DNA of 6,491 nucleotides from Pseudomonadota bacterium (lineage in GTDB: Bacteria > Pseudomonadota > Gammaproteobacteria > Pseudomonadales > Azotimanducaceae): assembly GCA_027622495.1 (NCBI GenBank), contig JAQBYL010000239.1, forward strand, positions 1 to 6,491, read 5' to 3'. The position numbers and the translations under genes were made by a program. Positions 1 to 6,307 of the stretch are shown here, piece after piece. The first letter of the stretch is position 1. Every line of letters starts with the position of its first letter. The notes under the pieces are model-generated. The model was not told where the DNA came from and made no database searches. It saw only the letters and a list, made by a program, of their open reading frames with translations.

Positions 1-1267
1 TTGCAAACGGGCCTGCCAGAACGTGAGAAAAATCCAGTATCCTGACACCCTCCAATGGTCGACCGCCGGGGGAGGTGGATTTGCTGACGTTTTCGTCCCT
101 GCTCCAGCCAACGCTTGCCAGAACGTCGTCGCCCGCATCGGTGCTTTCGGGGTCACGCAAAGCCCATGGTGTAGCGCTGAAATGATAGGGCGCACCCGGT
201 CCCTGCACAGTCTGATCAGCAACCCGATAGTCAACGAACCAGTTCCGCGCCTGAAGTTGCGGATTGTCTGCAACCCGCTCAATGGGCAGAACCCAGCCAT
301 AGGGTGAATGACGTGTCTGCGCCTGGTGAAAGAGTGTTTCCACATCCTTGTCAGCCACCCAGGTCCTGAGGATCTCCATGGTCCGCGTGATGCGCAGACC
401 CAGGTTCTCGGGTTCGGAATACCTGGGATCAATCAGATCCTGATGGGCATCTTCTTCGATCAGCCAGGCCAGTTGAGAATCAAAATCCGGTGTTGGTGTG
501 ATCATGATGCTTCCGCCACGGGCCTTCATCACGGTGTAGGCGTTGGACCAGTGCAGCGCACCACGCCGCGGCAGCACCCGCTGACCCGGCCGGCCTAGAA
601 CATCGCTGTACCAGTAAAACATGAAGACCTGCTCAAGACAGGAGGCAATCGACTGATGAACCGGCACCTGAACCTGCTGGCCTGTGCCGGTTGCCCGCTG
701 ATAAAACAAAGCACCCAACGCCGCGATCGCCACATACACACCAGACACCATGAAGTTGAGTTCGCCAAAACCTTTTAACGGCGGGGTATCGACATCACCG
801 GTGGTTGCAACGGCACCCCCGAGCGCGCCAGCAACGAGATCGGGTGCGAGGTAATCTTTCCAGGGGCCAAGGGATCCGAACGACGAACAATCTACACAGA
901 CGAGACCAGGGTTGTCTGCCAAAACATCCTTCATCTCAAGCGCATCCACGCCAAAGGCGCCGGGGCAGGTCAGCACGATGTCTGCTGCAACCGCCAGCCT
1001 GCTGATTACCCCGCTTTTCAGATCAGCCGGAGACACGGTCAACGTCGAGCGGCTTGAAGCAAAAAACGCATGCCACAACGATTCACCTGTGCGTGTATCG
1101 AGGGGTCCCCGCAGACGCAGCGGATCACCCTGCTCCGCTTCCGGTCGCACTACCATCGCGCCCAGATCAGCGAGCAGTTTAGCGCCGTATATCGCACGCT
1201 CATCAGTCAGATCCAGAATCTTGACGCCTGCCAGTGCCCCTGATTTTTGTTCGCCAGCCAAAACCAC
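1..1267 (-). CDS. CaiB/BaiF-family CoA-transferase, tandem two-domain form (C-terminal part cut by window edge)
   Basis: Family III CoA-transferases move CoA from an acyl-CoA donor to a carboxylic acid in the cytoplasm. I read 422 residues before the frame leaves the window. The first domain opens with GVKILDLTD (residues 14-22) and continues with LLADLGAMVVRPE and GDPLRLRGP (47-55), the classic N-terminal CaiB pattern. TGTGQQVQVPVHQS (192-205) is the segment that carries the catalytic Asp in formyl-CoA transferase. After a linker near residue 390 the N-terminal pattern repeats as RPLEGVRILDFSHVLAGPFA (403-422), so a second CaiB domain starts here. The residue I align with the catalytic Asp is Gln205, so the first domain may be inactive and the second catalytic. 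The start is uncertain. GTG at 1267 is chosen because GAGG lies 5 nt upstream and a -10 box precedes it; TTG at 1261 or 1285 is possible. No ATG is in frame nearby. Substrate unknown; family call very firm. Confidence 0.9.
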   Translation of the reverse strand, partial: MVLAGEQKSGALAGVKILDLTDERAIYGAKLLADLGAMVVRPEAEQGDPLRLRGPLDTRTGESLWHAFFASSRSTLTVSPADLKSGVISRLAVAADIVLTCPGAFGVDALEMKDVLADNPGLVCVDCSSFGSLGPWKDYLAPDLVAGALGGAVATTGDVDTPPLKGFGELNFMVSGVYVAIAALGALFYQRATGTGQQVQVPVHQSIASCLEQVFMFYWYSDVLGRPGQRVLPRRGALHWSNAYTVMKARGGSIMITPTPDFDSQLAWLIEEDAHQDLIDPRYSEPENLGLRITRTMEILRTWVADKDVETLFHQAQTRHSPYGWVLPIERVADNPQLQARNWFVDYRVADQTVQGPGAPYHFSATPWALRDPESTDAGDDVLASVGWSRDENVSKSTSPGGRPLEGVRILDFSHVLAGPFA

Positions 1268-1272
1268 ACCCC

Positions 1273-1276
1273 CCTC
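1273..1276 (-). promoter_or_regulatory. Shine-Dalgarno GAGG for the CoA-transferase start
   Basis: On the reverse strand GAGG followed by a G run lies 5 nt before GTG at 1267 and 11 nt before TTG at 1261. It argues against TTG at 1285, which lies upstream of it and has no such site. Confidence 0.4.
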
Positions 1277-1297
1277 ATTGTGCAAATTCAGCCGCGT

Positions 1298-1303
1298 ACT
1301 ATA
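1298..1303 (-). promoter_or_regulatory. candidate -10 box of the CoA-transferase promoter
   Basis: TATAGT on the reverse strand matches the sigma70 -10 consensus at five of six bases. It would place transcription start near 1291, about 24 nt before the chosen GTG. No convincing -35 box is visible 16-18 nt upstream, so this is tentative. It lies in the 91-bp gap shared with the divergent LysE-type gene, so the two could be co-regulated. Confidence 0.35.
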
Positions 1304-1358
1304 GCGGGGAAGACAACCGAATTTAGAATCTGCGCATGGACGTTGTGGCGAACAATCT

Positions 1359-1979
1359 GTGAATGACCTGGAGGCGATTGGTTCGGCGGCTGTGCTGTTG
1401 ATTCTGGGTGCGATGTCACCGGGTCCGAGCCTGGCGGTTGTGATCCGCAACACACTGCACGGCGGTCGTTTAAACGGTGTGATCTGCAGCATCGGGCATG
1501 GGTTGGGTTTCGGCGTTTACGCCCTGGCCGCCATTCTGGGTCTCGCCACATTGATGCGTGAAGCACCTTCGGTATTTGCGTTTGCCCAGCTGCTCGGCGG
1601 TTGCCTTCTGCTGTACCTTGCCTTTAAGACGGCTACTGCGGGACCGGTAGAAATCAATCTGACTGACCAGACGAAATCGAGCAGTTCATTCATTGAAGGC
1701 GTGTTGATGGCGATCCTCAATCCGAAAATCGCGCTGTTCTTTCTCGCAGTTTTTTCTGCGGTTCTCACGCAGGATCTGCGCCCACAGACACAGTACCTGC
1801 TCGCCCTGACCGGTTGGGCAATCGACACCGGCTGGTACGCGCTTGTTGCCATCACCTTGTCAACGGGACCGGCGGTTCGCTTTATGACCGACAAAGCGCG
1901 TCTGATCAATCCGATCATGGCCCTGCTTTTCTGCGGCCTCGCGCTGTGGTCGTTCTATCGTGCGCTAGGGAACCTCTGA
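1359..1979 (+). CDS. LysE/RhtB-family amino-acid or small-metabolite exporter
   Basis: This 206-residue inner-membrane protein fits the LysE/RhtB (Rht) superfamily, whose members are about 190-220 residues with around six hydrophobic segments and use the proton gradient to export amino acids or related compounds. The N-terminal helix carries the family signature SPGPSLAVVIR (20-30). Next come SIGHGLGFGVYAL (44-56) and a hydrophobic helix at about 74-90. The second family hallmark, LNPKIALFFLAVF, is at 120-132, followed by helices at about 145-170 and 183-202. A hydrophilic loop (about 97-110) separates the halves. The start is GTG; no Shine-Dalgarno is obvious, but no other start is in frame nearby and this one puts the signature at the usual distance. 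The gene diverges from the CoA-transferase and abuts the crotonase tail to tail. The substrate cannot be told from sequence. Confidence 0.92.
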   Translation: MNDLEAIGSAAVLLILGAMSPGPSLAVVIRNTLHGGRLNGVICSIGHGLGFGVYALAAILGLATLMREAPSVFAFAQLLGGCLLLYLAFKTATAGPVEINLTDQTKSSSSFIEGVLMAILNPKIALFFLAVFSAVLTQDLRPQTQYLLALTGWAIDTGWYALVAITLSTGPAVRFMTDKARLINPIMALLFCGLALWSFYRALGNL

Positions 1980-1983
1980 TCAG
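1976..1983. repeat. CTGATCAG palindrome spanning two abutting stop codons
   Basis: The exporter ends with TGA at 1977-1979 and the reverse crotonase ends with TGA read from 1982-1980. The two stops are directly adjacent and form TGATCA, extended to an 8-bp perfect palindrome centred on the junction. There is no room for a conventional terminator between the genes and no T-run follows. Confidence 0.7.
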
Positions 1984-2777
1984 GTATCGCGATAAGACCC
2001 GGGGCGTTTTTCAAAAAACGCATTGATCGCCTCCATGTGGTCAGCTTCACTGTGACAGACCGCCTGGTACACGGCTGACATATCAAGCAGTTCATTGAGG
2101 CTCGATTTTTCACTTGCGCGCATCAGCTGTTTGGTTAGACGAACCGCATGCGGCGGGTTAGCAGCAATTCCTTCGGCAATACCAAGCGCTGTGGGCAGCA
2201 ATTGCTCCGGCTCAACCACCTTGGAAACCAGACCCATCTGCAGCGCCTGTTCCGCCTGCACCGGCTCGCCGCCGAACGCCATCAGGCAGGCGTTTGAATA
2301 CCCCACGGCCCGGGGCAGGAACCAGGCACCGCCATCACCCGGTATGATTCCGAGCTTGACGAAGCTTTCGGCAAACATCGCTGTGGTCGAGGCAATCCGG
2401 ATGTCGCACATGGTCGCCAGATCACATCCAGCGCCCACCGCCGGACCGTTCACGGCCGCGATGATCGGCACGTTGAGGCTGTGGATGGCCCGCGGGATTC
2501 GCTGAATACCCTTTCGGTAAGCATCGGCCTGATCAAAGGGATCACCGGCAAAGAGACCCTTTCGATCACGCATATCCTTGACGTTGCCACCGGCACAGAA
2601 CGCTGAACCGGCGCCGGTCAGAACCACCACACGCACCGACATGTCGTTGTTCACCTCAGCACAGACCGCCTCGAAGTCCTCGAACTGATCAGGACCCGTC
2701 AGGGCGTTGCGGGTATCCGGGCTCGACATGGTGAGCAGCAGCACATGATCCTGTTTGTCCCTGGTCAGAAAACTCAT
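1980..2777 (-). CDS. crotonase-fold (enoyl-CoA hydratase/isomerase superfamily) protein
   Basis: This 265-residue cytoplasmic protein has the usual length and layout of a crotonase. The first oxyanion-hole strand is GSAFCAGGNVKDM (57-69), the second is VNGPAVGAGCDLATMCD (109-125), and KLGIIPGDGGAWFLPRAVG spans 141-159. The family acts on acyl-CoA thioesters as hydratase, isomerase, dehydrogenase-like or hydrolase. Of the two catalytic glutamates of rat enoyl-CoA hydratase (Glu144, Glu164), the first aligns with Asp119 and the second with Phe139. Asp148 in the GDGG loop is an alternative acid, which resembles isomerase-type members more than classical hydratases. I therefore give no specific reaction. 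The ATG at 2777 is chosen because AAAGGA (2787-2792) lies 9 nt upstream; an ATG nine codons earlier (2804) lies right at the predicted transcription start. The gene is divergent from MATE and convergent with the exporter. Confidence 0.92.
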   Translation of the reverse strand: MSFLTRDKQDHVLLLTMSSPDTRNALTGPDQFEDFEAVCAEVNNDMSVRVVVLTGAGSAFCAGGNVKDMRDRKGLFAGDPFDQADAYRKGIQRIPRAIHSLNVPIIAAVNGPAVGAGCDLATMCDIRIASTTAMFAESFVKLGIIPGDGGAWFLPRAVGYSNACLMAFGGEPVQAEQALQMGLVSKVVEPEQLLPTALGIAEGIAANPPHAVRLTKQLMRASEKSSLNELLDMSAVYQAVCHSEADHMEAINAFFEKRPGSYRDT

Positions 2778-2786
2778 TGATTCGAA

Positions 2787-2792
2787 TCCTTT
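2787..2792 (-). promoter_or_regulatory. Shine-Dalgarno AAAGGA deciding the crotonase start
   Basis: AAAGGA on the reverse strand lies 9 nt upstream of ATG at 2777. It supports this start over the in-frame ATG at 2804, which would add nine residues unlike the family N-terminus. Confidence 0.65.
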
Positions 2793-2812
2793 GGTTTGCC
2801 ACAAAGCGGGTC

Positions 2813-2841
2813 ATTATGCGGCGAGTACCGGGTTTTACCAA
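2813..2841 (-). promoter_or_regulatory. sigma70-type promoter of the crotonase gene
   Basis: On the reverse strand TTGGTA (2841-2836, four of six against TTGACA) is followed after exactly 17 bp by CATAAT (2818-2813, five of six against TATAAT). Transcription would start near 2806, leaving a leader of about 28 nt that holds the Shine-Dalgarno site. Spacing and position fit well, but this is unproven. Confidence 0.55.
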
Positions 2842-2875
2842 TCGGCGGCCAGGACCGGTCCAGGCTACACAGCCA

Positions 2876-2908
2876 ACCACCCGAACGCGTGATAGCATGC
2901 GGGGTGGT
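2876..2908. repeat. inverted repeat ACCACCC...GGGTGGT in the divergent crotonase/MATE intergenic region
   Basis: ACCACCC at 2876-2882 is the exact reverse complement of GGGTGGT at 2902-2908, with 19 bp between. The spacer contains the small palindromes ACGCGT and GCATGC. It lies 65 bp before the MATE start and about 70 bp upstream of the predicted crotonase transcription start, so it could be an operator for a dimeric regulator of MATE or a hairpin in a MATE leader. I could not identify a convincing forward promoter around it. Confidence 0.35.
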
Positions 2909-2972
2909 CTCCAGTCTTCACACAATGCAAACAGTCGAATTGCGCGCGACCTATCTGTTCGGCACCTAGCGC

Positions 2973-4403
2973 ATGTCCGCCGACCAAGACAGGCGGGAAG
3001 CAGATCTCCCGGAAACCGTCCCTGACACGCCCAACGCGCCGAACCTCGGCTACCTGCATGAAACCGGGCATCTGCTGAAACTGGCCTTACCGCTGATGGG
3101 CGCTCAACTCGCTCAGATGGGGATGGGGGTAACCGATGCCGTGATGGCCGGTCGTTACAGTTCGGTAGATCTCGCCGGTGTTGCCCTGGGGGGCAGTCTG
3201 TTCTGGCCGATCATGATGCTGATCATGGGTCTGGTGCAGGCGGTGACCCCCACTGTTTCGCAACTCAACGGTGCCAGGCGCTACTCTGAGATCGGTGAAG
3301 TCATCCGCCAGGGTCTGTGGATCGCGCTCGCCGGTGGAATCGTTGCCTCTCTCCTCATGAACAACATCGAACCCCTGTACCACGCGCTCGATGTGGACCC
3401 GGCGGCGGTGGCGATATCGGTACCCTATCTGCACATGACCTCACTCGGTGTGCCTGCGCTCATGTGCTTTTTCTGCCTGCGTTTTCTGGCGGATGGAATG
3501 GGGTTTACCAAACCAGCGCTCTACATTGCCGTTGGGGCGCTCATCTGCAAGATCCCGCTCAACTATGCCCTCATCTACGGCAAGTTCGGCCTGCCGGAAA
3601 TGGGCGGTGTGGGCTGTGGTGTAGCGCAGGCAATTCTGATGTGGGTGCAACTCGGCCTGATTGTGCTGGTGGTTACCCGTAAGCGGTTCGACGTAACCGG
3701 CTGGCGAAAACGGATAAGCCCACCGGACTGGCAGAGGATCAAACGACTGCTGATCATCGGCGTTCCGATCGGTGCGACCATCTTCGCCGAGATGGGGCTG
3801 TTTTCGTTGACGACACTGCTGCTCGGCCAGTTCGGATCTGACGTCGTTGCATCCCACAACATCGCCATGAACATCAATGGCGTGCTCTTTATGCCGGCCC
3901 TGGCACTTGGCATGGCCGCCACCATCCGGATCGGCTTTCGGGTTGGTGCTGGTGAAATTGCTGAGGCACGGACCACAGCCGGTATCGCCATGGCTGCGAC
4001 TATCGGGATTGCGGTCCTCGGCTGCGCCGCTATCTATTTTCTAAGGGGCTGGATGGTCTCTGCCTACACCGTCGACCCGGCGGTGGCAGCAGTATCGACC
4101 ACGCTTTTGCTGTTCGTGGTCTTTTTCCTTGTGTTTGATGCATCTCAATCAACCAGCGTTGGCGCTCTGCGGGGCTACAAAGACACCCGCATACCCATGT
4201 ACATCGCCTTGTTCAGTTACTGGGTGGTGGGTCTGCCACTCGAGTGCATTCTCGGTTTTGGTCTGATTGGCGAACCCATGGGCGTGTACGGGTTCTGGAT
4301 TGGTCTGTCGTTTGGCGTAGGGACTGCCGCGTTTCTGTTGTGCTACCGCTTATGGCGGGTGAGCGGCAACTTAAGCTTCATCCACAGCATGTCACTGCGC
4401 TGA
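2973..4403 (+). CDS. MATE-family multidrug/cation antiporter, NorM-like
   Basis: This 476-residue inner-membrane protein should export cationic or other toxic compounds in exchange for Na+ or H+. It has the two-lobed, 12-helix MATE layout: the first lobe runs from about residue 33 to 235 and the second from about 255 to 462. It follows Vibrio NorM closely in pattern: MGVTDAVMAGR (51-61), KPALYIAVGALICKIPLNYA (180-199), GGVGCGVA (211-218), GVPIGATIFAEMGLFSL (263-279), and ALRGYKDTRIPM (398-409). The three acidic residues central to NorM transport are all present as Asp55, Glu273 and Asp389. It has a hydrophilic, acid-rich N-terminal tail about 19 residues longer than Vibrio NorM. ATG at 2973 is the first possible start because an in-frame TAG lies at 2967; no strong Shine-Dalgarno is seen. 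It overlaps the converging methyltransferase by 12 bp. The substrate is unknown. Confidence 0.95.
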   Translation: MSADQDRREADLPETVPDTPNAPNLGYLHETGHLLKLALPLMGAQLAQMGMGVTDAVMAGRYSSVDLAGVALGGSLFWPIMMLIMGLVQAVTPTVSQLNGARRYSEIGEVIRQGLWIALAGGIVASLLMNNIEPLYHALDVDPAAVAISVPYLHMTSLGVPALMCFFCLRFLADGMGFTKPALYIAVGALICKIPLNYALIYGKFGLPEMGGVGCGVAQAILMWVQLGLIVLVVTRKRFDVTGWRKRISPPDWQRIKRLLIIGVPIGATIFAEMGLFSLTTLLLGQFGSDVVASHNIAMNINGVLFMPALALGMAATIRIGFRVGAGEIAEARTTAGIAMAATIGIAVLGCAAIYFLRGWMVSAYTVDPAVAAVSTTLLLFVVFFLVFDASQSTSVGALRGYKDTRIPMYIALFSYWVVGLPLECILGFGLIGEPMGVYGFWIGLSFGVGTAAFLLCYRLWRVSGNLSFIHSMSLR

Positions 4404-5162
4404 GCATCCACGCGCGTACATCAACTCCCACTGCAGAGCGACACCGGAATCTGTAGACACAATACCAACCGTGTCGTTGAGGGCCGTTGCGACCTCACAG
4501 CGACCGGCCTTCACGTCAAACAGACGAGTACAGAAATCCACCATGTCGTCCACACAACGAAAGGTCCACGGCACCGACGTGAGCACTTCGGTAACCTCCT
4601 CAAAACCAGCACGCTCGAGGCCATGGGTAAACTCACCAGCGTCGAAGAAGATGCCTTTGTGTCCACCCGGTGTGTAACGGTCGAGAAAACTGTTCAGAAA
4701 GGCCGCCGTACCCGTGCCCGATGCCGCATCGGCAACTGCCACAACACCACCAGCGACCAGAAGACGCTGCCATTCGCTAAATATCGGCTGTCGATCTTCA
4801 ACGTGGTGCAGACCAGCGAGGCTTGCCACCGCATTGAACGAACCGCTGGTTAGCCCGGTCGCCTCCACCGGTGCATTGTAAACTTCGAAACGGGTTCCGA
4901 TCACTTCGCTGAATACTGCAGACGGCTCGACGCAAACCACCTTTACAGCATCGCCGTAGTCGCGGGTTATACCGTCAGCAACGAACCCGCCTCCGGCTGG
5001 TGTATCGCAGACGCGATCACCAGGTTTGAGATCAAGCAGGTCAAGCAACGCTTTGCGTTCATTTTCACGCGCATCAGGGTAGCGACGTGTGGCTTCATTA
5101 TAGGTGCCCGCACGAGCATCAAATGTCTGTTTGTAACTCGAGGGTCGGTGTTGTGCACTCAC
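4392..5162 (-). CDS. class I SAM-dependent methyltransferase
   Basis: This 256-residue soluble protein has a Rossmann-like SAM-binding core. GDRVCDTPAGGGF (48-60) is motif I with acidic Asp53 and the glycine loop. KVVCVEPSAVF (74-84) ends the second strand with Glu79, expected to bind the SAM ribose. SFNAVASLAGLHHVED (108-123) is motif II followed by the LHH segment, and LLVAGGVVAVADA (134-146) is motif III. The region after about 150 should form the substrate cap; its start, FLNSFLDRYTPGGHKGIFFD (155-174), has Pro and Gly not typical of small-molecule UbiE-type enzymes, so the substrate is unknown. The N-terminus FDARAGTYNEATRRYP (14-29) is typical for these methyltransferases. The start is GTG, supported by a strong AGGAGG site 10 nt upstream. 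The gene diverges from the ATP-grasp gene and its 3' end overlaps MATE by 12 bp. Confidence 0.9.
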   Translation of the reverse strand: MSAQHRPSSYKQTFDARAGTYNEATRRYPDARENERKALLDLLDLKPGDRVCDTPAGGGFVADGITRDYGDAVKVVCVEPSAVFSEVIGTRFEVYNAPVEATGLTSGSFNAVASLAGLHHVEDRQPIFSEWQRLLVAGGVVAVADAASGTGTAAFLNSFLDRYTPGGHKGIFFDAGEFTHGLERAGFEEVTEVLTSVPWTFRCVDDMVDFCTRLFDVKAGRCEVATALNDTVGIVSTDSGVALQWELMYARGCSAQ

Positions 5163-5172
5163 TTAAAGCAAA

Positions 5173-5178
5173 CCTCCT
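5173..5178 (-). promoter_or_regulatory. strong Shine-Dalgarno AGGAGG deciding the methyltransferase GTG start
   Basis: Reverse-strand AGGAGG, preceded by another GG, lies 10 nt before GTG at 5162. It is the strongest ribosome-binding site in the window and settles the non-ATG start. Confidence 0.75.
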
Positions 5179-5217
5179 CCGGGGAATGTGCAGAGTACAC
5201 GTTGCCACCATCGACTG

Positions 5218-5246
5218 TTTATCGTTTTGTAAGTCATACGTAGCAA
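5218..5246 (-). promoter_or_regulatory. candidate sigma70-type promoter of the methyltransferase
   Basis: On the reverse strand TTGCTA (5246-5241) and GATAAA (5223-5218) are separated by exactly 17 bp; each matches the consensus at four of six bases. Transcription would begin near 5211, giving a leader of about 49 nt that includes the Shine-Dalgarno. Matches are moderate, so this is tentative. Confidence 0.4.
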
Positions 5247-5280
5247 TCTGTTGGCGCAGGATGCCCGGCATGGGAACATC

Positions 5281-5314
5281 CCCGTCTGTAAAAAAGCGTG
5301 TGTAAAACGACGGG
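5281..5314 (+). promoter_or_regulatory. inverted repeat CCCGTC...GACGGG overlapping the ATP-grasp ribosome-binding site
   Basis: CCCGTC at 5281-5286 is the exact reverse complement of GACGGG at 5309-5314, with an A-rich 22-nt loop containing two similar TGTAAAA elements. The right arm contains most of GGGA (5312-5315), the only Shine-Dalgarno-like site for the ATG at 5321 (5 nt spacing). Folding of this stem in the mRNA could hide the ribosome site. The stem is only 6 bp, so the effect is uncertain. Confidence 0.3.
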
Positions 5315-5320
5315 AAGTCT

Positions 5321-6292
5321 ATGACAGTCTGGTTTGTTCGAGGTCTGCCTGACGACAACATGATGAAAGCCTGGCTTGATAAGGAAGGCAAGGTCAAGTT
5401 CAGCACCGGCGGCAGTATCAACATGCACTGGAAGGTGGCACATCACTACAAGCTGTACGTGGTCAAAACGCCAATCCCGAAGCAACCGCCCAGCCTGATC
5501 GTCAACGAACTCAGCTCACCGGAAACCCACGCAGACGCGCTGAAGAGCTGCCTGCGTATCTGCAACCATTTCAAACGCCCGGTGATCAATCACCCGGCGA
5601 AAATACTGCAGACAACCCGCGACAAAGTCGCAAAGAATCTTGCCGGCATCGCCAACCTGATCGTGCCACCCACCTTTGTGTGCAACCCGAAATCACCGGA
5701 TGAGGTGCTGGAGTTCGCGGAAAAGCACCAGCTCGGCGACTCCGTCATCATCCGCGAAACCGGCACCCATGGCGGTGAGACCATGGTCCGTTTCAACGGT
5801 CGCGCCGACTATGCCCTTCTGCATCAACTCGCCTATGACGGACGCGACTTCTACATGAGCTCCTTTGTGGACTACCAGAGCAGCGACGGTCTGTACCGGA
5901 AGTTGCGCATTGTAAACATCGGCAACGAGATCCGGCCACGCCACTGCCTGATCACCGACAAGTGGATGGTGCACGCGGCTGCGCGCGAATTCATGGACAA
6001 CCATCCAAAGGTGAACGAAGAAGAAACACACTACATGCAGAACTTTGAGCAGGAGACACGCCCGAAACTGGAACCGATCTTTGCCGAAATGCGCAGACGG
6101 CTGGGGCTTGATTATTTCGGGGCGGATTGTCATCTGTATCCGGATGGGCGGGTCCTGTTGTTCGAAGCTAACGCGAATATGAATGTTACGGAGAATACCG
6201 GGGTGGATAAGGGGGTGGCGGAGCCTTATATTGCGCGGATTGTGGGGGATTTTCGGGGATTGATTGATAGGAGGTTGAAAGGGAAACGGTAG
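5321..6292 (+). CDS. ATP-grasp ligase-like protein
   Basis: This 323-residue soluble protein looks like an ATP-grasp enzyme, a family that activates a carboxylate as acyl phosphate and joins it to an amine or thiol. RPVINHPAKILQTTRDKVAK (86-105) and the following segment to VPPTFV (115-120) form the pre-ATP domain boundary. SVIIRETGTHGGETMVRF (141-158) is the nucleotide-binding strand and glycine loop, with Arg145 where many members have Lys. GLDYFGADCHLYPDG (262-276) and VLLFEANANMNV (278-289) hold the expected magnesium ligands Asp269, Glu282 and Asn284. The first 85 residues are less conserved in pattern and may bind the substrate. ATG at 5321 is the only ATG after an in-frame TAA at 5303. 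It diverges from the methyltransferase. The last 63 codons switch sharply in codon choice although the protein motif stays intact. The substrate is unknown; it is not convincingly RimK or glutathione synthetase. Confidence 0.82.
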   Translation: MTVWFVRGLPDDNMMKAWLDKEGKVKFSTGGSINMHWKVAHHYKLYVVKTPIPKQPPSLIVNELSSPETHADALKSCLRICNHFKRPVINHPAKILQTTRDKVAKNLAGIANLIVPPTFVCNPKSPDEVLEFAEKHQLGDSVIIRETGTHGGETMVRFNGRADYALLHQLAYDGRDFYMSSFVDYQSSDGLYRKLRIVNIGNEIRPRHCLITDKWMVHAAAREFMDNHPKVNEEETHYMQNFEQETRPKLEPIFAEMRRRLGLDYFGADCHLYPDGRVLLFEANANMNVTENTGVDKGVAEPYIARIVGDFRGLIDRRLKGKR

Positions 6293-6307
6293 TTGGATTT
6301 GTGGTGA

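Noticed and set aside
23..1304. Forward open frames of 66-130 codons across the first 1.3 kb
   Set aside because: They lie opposite the CoA-transferase, whose reverse frame carries clear CaiB motifs throughout; the forward products have no recognisable motif and are low-complexity in Pro, Arg and Ser.
1288..1918. Reverse open frames opposite the LysE-type exporter
   Set aside because: The forward frame has strong family signatures and hydrophobic periodicity; the reverse products are Arg- and Pro-rich shadows.
3087..3991. Reverse open frames of 115-138 codons opposite the MATE gene
   Set aside because: They are His/Gln/Arg-rich complements of a membrane-protein gene with no motif and no ribosome-binding site that I could see.
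5693..6133. 146-codon reverse frame opposite the ATP-grasp gene
   Set aside because: The forward frame carries the ATP-grasp glycine loop and magnesium ligands; the reverse frame is an antisense shadow.
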